11,587 nt of DNA from positions 1 to 11,587 of the forward strand of contig JALUVB010000077.1 in assembly GCA_027021085.1 (NCBI GenBank), read 5' to 3'. This stretch comes from a bacterium (GTDB lineage Bacteria; CAIJMQ01; JAADFP01). Both the position numbers and the translations under genes were made by a program. Below, in pieces: positions 1 to 8,087 of this stretch. The notes under the pieces are model-generated. The model was not told the DNA's origin, ran no database searches, and saw nothing but the letters and a program-made list of their open reading frames with translations. How positions within the stretch are numbered: position 1 is the first letter of the stretch; the number at the start of each line of letters is the position of its first letter.

Positions 1-6
1 TAACCT

Positions 7-19
7 GCTGGCAACCAGC
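7..19. repeat. Short perfect hairpin and arm of a longer inverted repeat
   Basis: GCTGG, loop CAA, CCAGC forms a 5-bp stem. The nine bases GCAACCAGC at 11-19 are also the exact reverse complement of GCTGGTTGC at 97-105, so the two arms could bracket the tetraloop hairpin at 68-87. No ORF covers this stretch. Function is unknown; it may be part of the mosaic repeat that fills 1-285. Confidence 0.4.
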
Positions 20-67
20 TTCCCGATATTACATCGGCAACCGCTCCCTCCCTCACTACTTTACTGG

Positions 68-98
68 ATACCTGCTTTCGCAGGTATGACAGGTGGGC
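68..98 (-). repeat. Mosaic repeat, left copy: GAAA-tetraloop hairpin plus CACCTGTCAT box
   Basis: Read on the minus strand, in the direction of ligA transcription, this is GCCCACCTGTCAT (98-86) running into an 8-bp perfect stem, ATACCTGC / GCAGGTAT, closed by a GAAA loop (87-68). The same box and core hairpin recur at 11495-11550 on the plus strand. GAAA is a GNRA-type tetraloop and appears only on the strand that continues the upstream operon. No T-run follows, so it is not a classical intrinsic terminator. It could act as an RNA 3' end structure or be a REP-like dispersed element. Confidence 0.75.
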
Positions 99-146
99 TG
101 GTTGCTTGTCATTCTTGCAAATCCTAACATCCCTTAGAACCTCTCC

Positions 147-180
147 CAGGATACCAGGATTACCAAGATACCAGGGTACC
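147..180 (-). repeat. Mosaic repeat, left copy: 8-bp GTATC tandem units
   Basis: GATAC-type cores (minus-strand GTATC) start at 150, 158 (as GATTAC, one base longer), 167 and about 175, separated by CAG/CAA spacers. This gives four degenerate units of about 8 bp. The counterpart array is at 11464-11493 on the plus strand. It lies between the AGTGAA-type array and the hairpin box, the same order as in the right copy. Confidence 0.75.
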
Positions 181-187
181 AAACCCC

Positions 188-211
188 TATTCACTGTTCA
201 CTATTCACTGC
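188..211 (-). repeat. Mosaic repeat, left copy: 7-bp AGTGAA units
   Basis: On the minus strand the stretch reads as AGTGAAT, AGTGAAC, AGTGAAT and a partial unit: three near-identical 7-bp repeats. The matching array at 11417-11453 on the plus strand is more degenerate (AGTGAGC, AGTAAAT, AGTAAAC, AGTAAGC, AGTGAAT). Confidence 0.8.
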
Positions 212-218
212 TTCCCCG

Positions 219-253
219 GTCTACAGTCTAAAGTCTATGGTCTAAAGTCTAAA
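219..253 (-). repeat. Mosaic repeat, left copy: five 7-bp TAGAC units
   Basis: Read on the minus strand, five contiguous 7-bp units (TTTAGAC, TTTAGAC, CATAGAC, TTTAGAC, TGTAGAC) share a constant TAGAC and vary in the first two bases. The same unit family appears at 11391-11411 and again at 11559-11587 on the plus strand. There is no coding potential. Confidence 0.85.
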
Positions 254-261
254 ATCCCCCT

Positions 262-2310
<2,049 letters not shown>

Positions 2311-3033
2311 TTAAATTTTACCTCTTCTAAGTCCTTCCAGGTGCTTTTCCACTTCCGCGAGGGAATAAATTATTCCTGCTTCGAAGATGCTCCCTTTTTT
2401 GGGAAAATTTTTCCTTCCCTTTTCTATCAAACTCATTGCTTCTTTAAAGTTGCCTGTCAGGAATTTTAACTCTCCCTCTATTAGGTCAAGCAGAGGCGAG
2501 GAGAGCACCTTCCTGAGCATGGACAGTTTCTCCTCCGCTCCTCTGATGACTCTTTTCAGTTTATTTCTTTCTTTTTTCAGGTAATAAATGCGGGCCAGGT
2601 ACAGGTCCAGGGAGAGACTCTCCACCCCTTCCTCTTTTGCCATTTCCAGCCAGCCCTGCGCCCTGTCTGTCTCTCCCTGCTCCAGGTAGATATACCCCAG
2701 GTAAATATAAGGACGCGTGTCTTTTGGGTCAAGACGCAGAGAATGCTCCAGCTCTTCTATTGATTCTTTTTCTTTTCCCTGGAGAATCATGGATACAGCC
2801 AGCAACTGCTCCAGCCGGGGGGTAATTTTCCCCTGCTCTTTTTCTTTCCTGAAGTATTGCTCCGCTGCCTCTGGATTCCCCTCGTGCAGCGCAATTTCCC
2901 CCAGCCCCAGGTAAACTCCCGGCACCTCCTCTGCTTTCTGGATTATCTTTTCGTAAACAGAACGCGCCTCTCTCCACTTTCCCCGGAGAGATAGAGTCTT
3001 TGCCTTATCAAAAAGCTCTTCTATTTCTCCCAT
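2311..3033 (-). CDS. TPR-repeat protein, cytoplasmic
   Basis: A 240-residue protein of unknown specific function made almost entirely of tetratricopeptide-type helical pairs. Repeats can be placed at about 3-36, 37-70, 73-106, 107-140, 141-174 and 180-213. The clearest is 107-140, with the YLGYIYLEQG helix and a following DRAQGWLE helix. There is no signal peptide or transmembrane segment, so it is probably a cytoplasmic protein-protein interaction scaffold. Its ATG lies inside the 3' end of aroB (26-bp overlap) without a strong Shine-Dalgarno, so translation is probably coupled to aroB, and it ends 6 bp before ligA. The overlap implies co-expression with the shikimate genes, but the sequence gives no reason to assign it a role in that pathway. 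The TPR fold is clear; the partner is unknown. Confidence 0.88.
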   Translation of the reverse strand: MGEIEELFDKAKTLSLRGKWREARSVYEKIIQKAEEVPGVYLGLGEIALHEGNPEAAEQYFRKEKEQGKITPRLEQLLAVSMILQGKEKESIEELEHSLRLDPKDTRPYIYLGYIYLEQGETDRAQGWLEMAKEEGVESLSLDLYLARIYYLKKERNKLKRVIRGAEEKLSMLRKVLSSPLLDLIEGELKFLTGNFKEAMSLIEKGRKNFPKKGSIFEAGIIYSLAEVEKHLEGLRRGKI

Positions 3034-4096
3034 CTTGCTTTAAATATTCCAGGCTTTCCTCTAACAAAGATTCCGGCACATCGTCTCTTATCTCCACTTC
3101 ACCCGGGTTTTTCATCAGTACAAAACGGAGTTTCCCTCTCTTAACTTTTTTATCTCTCTGGAGAAATTCTTTTAAACGGTGCGGGGAAAAGCGCCCGTAT
3201 CTGGTGGGAAGAGAGTACAGGGAAAGCAAGTCCTCCAGCTCTGCAAGAACTTCCTTTTTTATCATTCCCATAACATGGGAAATATAAGCAGAAGCCACAA
3301 TCCCCAGGCTTATTGCTTCTCCGTGCCATAAGGCAAACTTGCTGTTTGCCTCCAGGGCATGGCCGATGGTATGCCCGAAGTTAAGAATCATCCGCAGCCC
3401 TTTCTCCTTTTCATCCTCTTCTATTACCTTTGCTTTAATCTGTGCACACTGAGAGATAAGGGATTCCAGCACCTCTCCCTGCTGTAAAATCTCTTCCCGC
3501 TTCTCTCTTAACAGCGCAAGAATCGCAGGCTCTTTTATAACCCCGTACTTCACCACCTCTGCAAATCCATTCAGGTAGTTCCTCTCCGGGAGTGTTTTCA
3601 GGGTGGCTGTATCCGAGATTACCAGCGAGGGCTGGTAAAAGGTGCCCACTATGTTTTTGCCGTAGAAATCCACCGCGGTCTTTCCTCCTATACTGGAATC
3701 CACCATGGCCAGGAAGGTGGTGGGAACCTGTATGCACCGCACGCCTCTCATGTATATGGAGGCAGCAAAGCCGCCGGTATCTCCCACGCTGCCTCCTCCC
3801 AGGCAGAGGAAGAGCGAGTAGCGGTCAAAGGCAGAGAGAATCGCCTTTCTTAATATTCCCAATGCCCACTTGATGTTTTTTCCCTTTTCCCCGGGAGGAA
3901 GAAGAAAATTTTCCGCCGGAAACTTCTCCCTTAAAACAGATTCCAGTCTCTTCCCGTAAAGGGCGTAAAGTGTGGTATCAGTGATGAGCAAGACCCGGGA
4001 AGGAGAGCCTATGAAATCGGAAAGATTCCCTAAAATCCCTTTCCCCACTATAATCCGGTAACTCCTCTCGGAAAGATTTACTTTAATTTCCTGCAT
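3008..4096 (-). CDS. aroB: 3-dehydroquinate synthase AroB
   Basis: Converts DAHP to 3-dehydroquinate with loss of phosphate, using catalytic NAD+ and a divalent metal (Zn or Co). This is step 2 of the shikimate pathway to aromatic amino acids and folates. At 362 residues it has the usual length. The NAD-binding GGGSVGD motif is at 100-106. PTTFLAMVDSSIGGKTAVD (125-143) is the conserved substrate/phosphate segment, with Asp133 and Lys139. Likely metal ligands are Glu180 (GFAEVVKYG), His242 (NFGHTIGHALE) and His258 (WHGEA). The spacing of the two histidines matches that known in fungal DHQ synthase, and His246 sits at the catalytic histidine position. The ATG start overlaps the end of aroK by 14 bp and has an AAGGA ribosome site 9 nt upstream. 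Its last 26 bp overlap the TPR gene, giving a charged, poorly conserved C-terminal tail. Confidence 0.97.
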   Translation of the reverse strand: MQEIKVNLSERSYRIIVGKGILGNLSDFIGSPSRVLLITDTTLYALYGKRLESVLREKFPAENFLLPPGEKGKNIKWALGILRKAILSAFDRYSLFLCLGGGSVGDTGGFAASIYMRGVRCIQVPTTFLAMVDSSIGGKTAVDFYGKNIVGTFYQPSLVISDTATLKTLPERNYLNGFAEVVKYGVIKEPAILALLREKREEILQQGEVLESLISQCAQIKAKVIEEDEKEKGLRMILNFGHTIGHALEANSKFALWHGEAISLGIVASAYISHVMGMIKKEVLAELEDLLSLYSLPTRYGRFSPHRLKEFLQRDKKVKRGKLRFVLMKNPGEVEIRDDVPESLLEESLEYLKQDGRNRRAF

Positions 4097-4592
4097 GCCT
4101 AATAATCCTTGCTATTTCTTCTATTACCTCTTCCACCCTTCTTCCCTCATTCAGCACGGTGAAATCTGCCTTCTCGTAGTAAGGCTGGCGGGTTCTCAGC
4201 AGGTTGCAGATGAACTGTTTTCTATCCTTTTGTAAAAGCAAAGGGCGGTCTTCCACCTTCTCCAATCTTTTCCAGGCTTCTTCCGGAGAGATTTTAAGAT
4301 ATATGGTCACCCCCTCTTTTAAAATTTTCCAGTTCTTTTCTGCCATTACAATTCCTCCGCCGGTAGAAACCACAGCATTGCCTTTTCCGCCTATCTCTCT
4401 GAGCAATTCGCCCTCTTTCCTGCGAAAGTAATCTTCCCCATATTGGGCAAATATCTCGCTTATCTTCATGCTTTCTCTTTCTTCGATTACTCTGTCCATG
4501 TCTATAAATTCTCTCTCCAGTTTTCGGGAGAGTTTTTCTCCTATAACGCTTTTTCCGCTTCCCATAAACCCCAGGAGGAAAATATTTCTCAT
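4083..4592 (-). CDS. aroK: Shikimate kinase AroK
   Basis: Phosphorylates shikimate to shikimate 3-phosphate with ATP, step 5 of the shikimate pathway, in the cytoplasm. The 169-residue protein shows the whole family signature. The Walker A loop is GFMGSGKS (8-15). Asp31/Asp33 in FIDMDRVIEE bind Mg and shikimate. Arg57/Arg58 lie in YFRRKE, the shikimate-binding GGG loop is at 78-80, and the LID segment DRPLL carries Arg116. Arg135 is in the RQPYYEKAD segment near the C terminus. The start is the only ATG in a good position, 22 bp after the radical SAM gene, but the leader TTCCTATAGAATAAAG has only a weak ribosome site. Translation may depend partly on ribosomes ending at the upstream TAG. The gene overlaps aroB by 14 bp. 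An aroK-aroB pair is a common bacterial arrangement. Confidence 0.97.
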   Translation of the reverse strand: MRNIFLLGFMGSGKSVIGEKLSRKLEREFIDMDRVIEERESMKISEIFAQYGEDYFRRKEGELLREIGGKGNAVVSTGGGIVMAEKNWKILKEGVTIYLKISPEEAWKRLEKVEDRPLLLQKDRKQFICNLLRTRQPYYEKADFTVLNEGRRVEEVIEEIARIIRHAGN

Positions 4593-4614
4593 TCTTTATT
4601 CTATAGGAATTTTT

Positions 4615-5937
4615 CTAATTATCCAATGCCCTGTTCAACTCCTTTACCCATAACCTCATCTCTCTAATTCTTTTCTCCTCCCAGCCCAATTTTAGCGGGA
4701 ATATAGTATTATTATGCCATAGAGGGTCCATGTTCTCCCTTACAATGCCTCTGTGTGCCAATTTTAGCCAGTCCGGGGTGCCCGGGATAGGAGAGAAGTT
4801 GGACAGGAATACTTTTGCTCCCAGGGAGTGTACATACAGCACGCTTTGCTTAAAATCTTTCTCAGAAGAATGCGGCAGGCCAAGCATCAAATAAATCCCT
4901 ATTTCTCTACTGGAATATCCTGCCCGGGTAAGATTATGCAGGGCAGCTTCCAGCTCCTCGTTTTTTACCTTACCTCCTGTTTCCCTCTGTAAATCCTCCT
5001 TCGCAGTCTCCAGGCTCAACCTGATGCTGAGGAAGTTTGCTTCCCTGAGTCTTTGTGCCACCTCAATGTCTAGGAAGCGGGCATGCAAACCATTGGGAGT
5101 ATGAAATGTAAAGGGAAAATTTTCCCCCACTATCTCTTCTAATAACGGCAAAGCATGCTCGCGGGGAGAAAAGAGAAAAGCCTCGTCGTAGAGAGCCACG
5201 TGCTTCACACCCTCTTCTCGCATATATATCAATTCCTGCATTACTTCCTCTTTTTTGCGAAACAGCAAAGAAGGGGAAAAAATACGGGAAGCACAGTAAG
5301 AACAGGAGAATGGACAACCCCGGGAAGTTTCTATAACCCAGGAATCCTTTCTTTGCCGGAGACTTAAATCCGGCAGAGGGAAAGGGGGAACTTTAACCTC
5401 TGCTTCTACCCGCCGGCTTAAGAAAAGCGAAAGCTCTTTCTCGTCCCTCCCCGTAAACACTTCGTCCACCCCCGGTAAACTCCCTGCATGCTGGGGAAGA
5501 AGCGTTGCATATACTCCTCCCAGTACAACCGGGGCACGGGGGAAAATGCTTTTAGCCGCCTTGATGGTTTTTACCACTCCCGGATACCAGTAAGTCATGC
5601 CCGTAGTAATAAAAATAATATCCGGGGCAGGTATATCTGAAAGCTTTTCTTTGCACTTTTCTTCCGGCATTCCATAGCGGAAATAGGGGCGCCTGATTTC
5701 CTGCAGAACGGGAGGTTTGTCTACCTCCACCTTGAAAAATTTGCCGCAGCCATAGGCATCCTCCCGGGCATTAACCAGGGGGTCTCCCCGCTCCAGGCAG
5801 TCCAGCAGGAAAACATTGCCGTAATTTTTTAATATCCCGGCCAGGCGAAAAAGCCCCAGAGGCTTCATCCACAAATCATAGAGGGCAAAATCGTAAACCC
5901 AGGGGTTTACCAGCAGGAAATTTTTCTTACTGCGCAA
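4615..5937 (-). CDS. B12-binding-type radical SAM protein, function unknown
   Basis: A 440-residue protein with a Rossmann-like cobalamin-binding domain (about 6-180), a radical SAM barrel (about 198-385) and a short C-terminal helical part. The 4Fe-4S/SAM motif is CxxxCxxC with Cys208, Cys212 and Cys215 (SRGCPFSCSYCAS). The cobalamin domain keeps the LGG glycines (139-141). Its usual DxHxxG reads DCLERG (46-51): Asp and Gly are kept but the lower-ligand His is Leu, so any cobalamin would bind without a protein histidine. A segment with GCGKFF (63-68) and YFRYGMP (85-91) links the halves and looks like a conserved family trait from memory. The start is TTG, preceded by GAGG 10 nt upstream; in-frame stops lie immediately before it, so no earlier start exists. 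It heads the leftward operon before aroK. The substrate is unknown: methyltransferase or other radical chemistry on an aromatic or small molecule is possible but unproven. Confidence 0.9.
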   Translation of the reverse strand: MRSKKNFLLVNPWVYDFALYDLWMKPLGLFRLAGILKNYGNVFLLDCLERGDPLVNAREDAYGCGKFFKVEVDKPPVLQEIRRPYFRYGMPEEKCKEKLSDIPAPDIIFITTGMTYWYPGVVKTIKAAKSIFPRAPVVLGGVYATLLPQHAGSLPGVDEVFTGRDEKELSLFLSRRVEAEVKVPPFPLPDLSLRQRKDSWVIETSRGCPFSCSYCASRIFSPSLLFRKKEEVMQELIYMREEGVKHVALYDEAFLFSPREHALPLLEEIVGENFPFTFHTPNGLHARFLDIEVAQRLREANFLSIRLSLETAKEDLQRETGGKVKNEELEAALHNLTRAGYSSREIGIYLMLGLPHSSEKDFKQSVLYVHSLGAKVFLSNFSPIPGTPDWLKLAHRGIVRENMDPLWHNNTIFPLKLGWEEKRIREMRLWVKELNRALDN

Positions 5938-5981
5938 AATCTGCTAACCTCATCAGGATAATAACGGAAATCTATTAAAAC

Positions 5982-5987
5982 ATTTTA
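5982..5987 (-). promoter_or_regulatory. Putative extended -10 promoter of the leftward operon
   Basis: On the minus strand TGGTAAAAT (5990-5982) fits the extended -10 pattern TGnTATAAT with one mismatch. Transcription would begin near 5975, leaving a leader of about 37 nt with the GAGG ribosome site before the TTG start at 5937. No convincing -35 box is seen, as expected for an extended -10 promoter. Confidence 0.45.
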
Positions 5988-6027
5988 CCAAAAAGCAAAA
6001 TTCTGCCTAAGCAGCAGATAAAAATGG

Positions 6028-6033
6028 TAAAAT
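6028..6033 (+). promoter_or_regulatory. Putative extended -10 promoter of mnmE, leaderless
   Basis: TGGTAAAAT (6025-6033) is identical to the minus-strand element at 5990-5982, so the two make a 9-bp inverted repeat with a 34-bp centre. A start site about 7 nt past the -10 falls at or next to the ATG at 6041. That agrees with the absence of any Shine-Dalgarno before mnmE. Confidence 0.45.
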
Positions 6034-6040
6034 TCACTCT

Positions 6041-7408
6041 ATGGGAAAAATAGATTTTCAGGATACTATTGCCGCCATCTCCACCCCCCTGGGGGAAGGA
6101 GGAATCGGCATAGTACGCATTTCCGGTCCCCGTGCCCTGGAAATTGCAGATAAGCTATTTAAGGGAAAGGCAAAGCCCTCCCTTTCTCCTACTTACACTG
6201 TCCACTACGGCCACATAGTGCACCAGGGAGAAACCCTGGATGAAGTAATTATCACCGTAATGAGGCAACCAAAGAGCTACACCCGGGAAGACGTGGTGGA
6301 AATAAACTGCCACGGCGGGATAGTGCCTCTAAGAAAAGTCTTAGAAGCAGTGCTAAATTCCGGGGCCAGGATGGCAAAGCCGGGAGAATTTACCCTGAGA
6401 GCCTTTTTAAACGGGAGAATAGACCTTGCCCAGGCAGAAGCGGTCCTGGATATTATAAGGGCCAAGAGTGAACTCTCCCTGAAGATAGCCTCCTCCCAGC
6501 TGGCGGGAAACCTTTCCCGTTCTATAAGAGGAATAGAGGAAAATCTCCTTCATTTAATAGCCTCCCTGGAAGCTTCCCTGGATTTTCCCGAGGAAGAGAT
6601 AGAGATAGTCTCTCAGCCGGAAATACTTAACGGCATAAAAGATATAAGAGCAGCAATTGCTTCTCTTTTAAAGAAAGAGAGCACCGGCAGAGTAATCCGG
6701 GAAGGGGCGCTGGTAAGTATTGTGGGGAAACCCAATGTGGGAAAATCCACGCTTCTGAACCAACTGCTGGGAAAAGAGAGGGCTATTGTCACAGAAGTGC
6801 CCGGGACCACGCGGGATGCCCTGGAAGAATGGATAAGCTTGGAAGGGGTGCCGTTTCGCCTGGTAGATACGGCAGGAATAAGAGAAGTGAAGGAAACAGT
6901 GGAGAAGGAAGGGGTAAAAAGGAGCGAAGAATACCTGGAGTCTGCAGATATTGTTCTATTGGTTCTTGATATCAGCAGGCCACTGAACGAAGAGGATAAA
7001 AGGATACTGGAAAAAAGCAAAGATAAGAACAGGCTACTGGTAATAAATAAGATTGACCTGCAGAGAAAATGGGACCCTTCTATTCTTCCTCCCGAAAAAG
7101 TGGAAATCTCTGCCCTGCAGGGAAAAGGCATAGAAGAATTGCAGAAAAAAATGCGGGGAAAAATCCTGCAGGGAGAAATCCTGCAAAGTGAAGGAATCCT
7201 GGTAACCAACCTGCGGCACATAGAATTGCTGAAAAATGCTCTCTCGCAGATAGAGAAAGCAGAAGAAGCGGCAAACTCAGGATTAAGCGGGGAATTTATC
7301 TCCCGGGATTTACAGAAGGCCCTCTCCTCTCTAAAATCTATACTGGGGGAAGAGGTAGGGGAAGAGGTCCTGGACAATATTTTCTCCAGGTTCTGCATAG
7401 GAAAGTGA
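6041..7408 (+). CDS. mnmE: tRNA modification GTPase MnmE (TrmE)
   Basis: With MnmG it builds the 5-carboxymethylaminomethyl (or aminomethyl) group on uridine 34 of certain tRNAs, using a methylene-tetrahydrofolate one-carbon unit and GTP hydrolysis; cytoplasmic. At 455 residues it is complete. The N-terminal folate-binding domain (about 1-120) starts with DTIAAISTPLGEGGIGIVRISG, an all-helical domain follows, and a G domain is inserted at about 222-380. The G domain has Walker A GKPNVGKS (229-236), TTRD (256-259), DTAG (276-279) and NKID (336-339). The C-terminal FCIGK carries the family's conserved Cys452. The start agrees with the conserved N terminus, yet there is no ribosome-binding site. 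A promoter-like TGGTAAAAT ends 7 nt before the ATG, suggesting a leaderless mRNA. mnmG is not in the window. Confidence 0.98.
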   Translation: MGKIDFQDTIAAISTPLGEGGIGIVRISGPRALEIADKLFKGKAKPSLSPTYTVHYGHIVHQGETLDEVIITVMRQPKSYTREDVVEINCHGGIVPLRKVLEAVLNSGARMAKPGEFTLRAFLNGRIDLAQAEAVLDIIRAKSELSLKIASSQLAGNLSRSIRGIEENLLHLIASLEASLDFPEEEIEIVSQPEILNGIKDIRAAIASLLKKESTGRVIREGALVSIVGKPNVGKSTLLNQLLGKERAIVTEVPGTTRDALEEWISLEGVPFRLVDTAGIREVKETVEKEGVKRSEEYLESADIVLLVLDISRPLNEEDKRILEKSKDKNRLLVINKIDLQRKWDPSILPPEKVEISALQGKGIEELQKKMRGKILQGEILQSEGILVTNLRHIELLKNALSQIEKAEEAANSGLSGEFISRDLQKALSSLKSILGEEVGEEVLDNIFSRFCIGK

Positions 7409-7429
7409 ACCATGATTAGCCCTTTTCCT

Positions 7430-7457
7430 TTCACAATGCCTTCTATTGTTATATAAT
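7430..7457 (+). promoter_or_regulatory. Sigma70-type promoter of the deaminase gene
   Basis: TTCACA (7430-7435, 5 of 6 to TTGACA), a 16-bp spacer, then a perfect TATAAT (7452-7457). The predicted start is near 7464, about 20 nt before the ATG at 7485. It lies in the 76-bp gap after mnmE, so the deaminase can be expressed independently of mnmE. Confidence 0.65.
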
Positions 7458-7470
7458 CTCAGGAGGAAAA

Positions 7471-7476
7471 GAGGAG
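7471..7476 (+). promoter_or_regulatory. Ribosome site that decides the deaminase start
   Basis: GAGGAG lies 8 nt before the ATG at 7485. A second purine-rich site, AGGAGG, is at 7461-7466, close to the predicted transcription start. An out-of-frame ATG at 7478 sits between and opens an 8-codon ORF ending at 7504. In-frame starts upstream (TTG at 7446) would run through the promoter and ribosome site, so 7485 is preferred. Confidence 0.7.
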
Positions 7477-7484
7477 TATGCCTA

Positions 7485-7979
7485 ATGTCACAATCCGGTG
7501 TTGAGCAGAAGCGCCTGCCCTGGGACGACTACTTTATGGAAGTAGCAGAGCTCGTTTCCAGGAGGAGTACCTGTTTAAGGAAAAAAGTAGGGGCAGTAGT
7601 GGTGAGAGGCAAAAGGATAATAGCCACCGGGTATAACGGTGTATGTATTTCCGGGGCCCCCCACTGCATTGATATGGGAATATGCGAGAGGGACCTGCAG
7701 GGTATTCCGAGCGGAACGCGTTACGAAGTAGGTAAATGCACGCATGGCGAAGCTTCTGCCATTCTGCAGTGTGCAAAATTCGGTATCTCTACCGAGGGAA
7801 CTACCCTCTACGTGAATGCCCAGGTCTGTATTCTGTGTGCCAAGATGATTATCTCCGCCGGCATTTCCCGGGTAGTTTGCAAGAAGGAAGCCGAAAGACC
7901 GGGGGATGGCGTGGAACTCCTCAGAAATGCCGGTATCCGCGTGAGCTTAAAGAGCGGGAAAAGCCAGAATAATCCATAA
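7485..7979 (+). CDS. dCMP deaminase family protein (ComEB/deoxycytidylate deaminase)
   Basis: A 164-residue zinc deaminase predicted to convert dCMP to dUMP, feeding thymidylate synthase; cytoplasmic. The zinc/catalytic set is His87-Gly-Glu89 (THGEASAI) and Cys115-x-x-Cys118 (QVCILCAKMI). Glu89 would be the proton shuttle. The family's WDDYFMEVAELVS start, the GYNG segment (49-52) and the GAPHC...CER...KCTHGE region that marks dCMP deaminases over free-base deaminases are all present. Two positions differ from the commonest form: HGE instead of HAE, and Val instead of Pro before the first zinc cysteine of PCxxC. The core zinc ligands are intact, so activity is expected. A related riboflavin-type or other deaminase function is less likely given the dCMP-type insert. 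Located between mnmE and the nrdR operon, it fits a pyrimidine deoxynucleotide role. Confidence 0.9.
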   Translation: MSQSGVEQKRLPWDDYFMEVAELVSRRSTCLRKKVGAVVVRGKRIIATGYNGVCISGAPHCIDMGICERDLQGIPSGTRYEVGKCTHGEASAILQCAKFGISTEGTTLYVNAQVCILCAKMIISAGISRVVCKKEAERPGDGVELLRNAGIRVSLKSGKSQNNP

Positions 7980-7990
7980 AAATTCTTTTT

Positions 7991-8032
7991 CTGACTTAAA
8001 AACTCTATTTCTTTCTTAAAGACAGTTTTTTT
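7991..8032 (+). terminator. Weak possible intrinsic terminator after the deaminase gene
   Basis: CTGACTTAA (7991-7999) can pair imperfectly with TTAAAGACAG (8016-8025), with one A-A mismatch and one bulge, and is followed by seven T (8026-8032). It lies between the deaminase stop and the nrdR promoter, where a terminator is expected. The stem is A+T-rich and weak. Confidence 0.35.
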
Positions 8033-8036
8033 CTTA

Positions 8037-8065
8037 TTGACAACAACATGTTGGATAGCTAAAAA
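8037..8065 (+). promoter_or_regulatory. nrdR-nrdD operon promoter
   Basis: A perfect -35 TTGACA (8037-8042), a 17-bp spacer, then TAAAAA (8060-8065, 4 of 6 to TATAAT) within an A/T-rich run. The start site would be near 8072, giving a leader of about 17 nt. There is no Shine-Dalgarno before the nrdR ATG. Both NrdR-box candidates overlap or flank this promoter. Confidence 0.6.
8041..8056. promoter_or_regulatory. Upstream NrdR-box candidate
   Basis: The core CAACATGTTG (8044-8053) is a perfect 10-bp palindrome and matches 8 of 10 core positions of the NrdR-box consensus acaCwAtATaTwGtgt. It begins on the last two bases of the -35 hexamer and fills most of the spacer. Its centre is exactly 31 bp from the centre of the second box. 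Confidence 0.6.
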
Positions 8066-8071
8066 TATATA

Positions 8072-8087
8072 TAACAATATATTGCGT
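8072..8087. promoter_or_regulatory. Downstream NrdR box
   Basis: TAACAATATATTGCGT has the perfect 10-bp palindrome CAATATATTG (8075-8084), matching every core position of CwAtATaTwG, and 13 of 16 positions of the full consensus. It sits between the -10 and the nrdR ATG (8089), covering the predicted transcription start and the place where a ribosome site would be. It is paired with the box at 8041-8056 at the spacing known for tandem NrdR boxes. Confidence 0.75.

Noticed and set aside
68-87. Classical rho-independent terminator after ligA
   Set aside because: The hairpin is good, but no T-run follows on the minus strand, and it lies about 200 bp past the stop codon.
6613-7434. 273-codon open frame on the minus strand inside mnmE
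   Set aside because: It lies fully antisense to a gene with all MnmE motifs. Its translation is Ser/Phe/Arg-rich with no recognisable domain, as expected from the complement of Lys/Glu-rich codons.
7446-7484. Upstream TTG start extending the deaminase by 13 residues
   Set aside because: The extension would be encoded by the TATAAT box and both ribosome sites. The ATG at 7485 has GAGGAG at 8 nt and matches the family N terminus.
8061-8074. A/T-rich run as an alternative -10 (TATATA or TATAAC)
   Set aside because: Spacing from the perfect TTGACA would be 23-27 bp; TAAAAA at 8060 has the correct 17-bp spacer.
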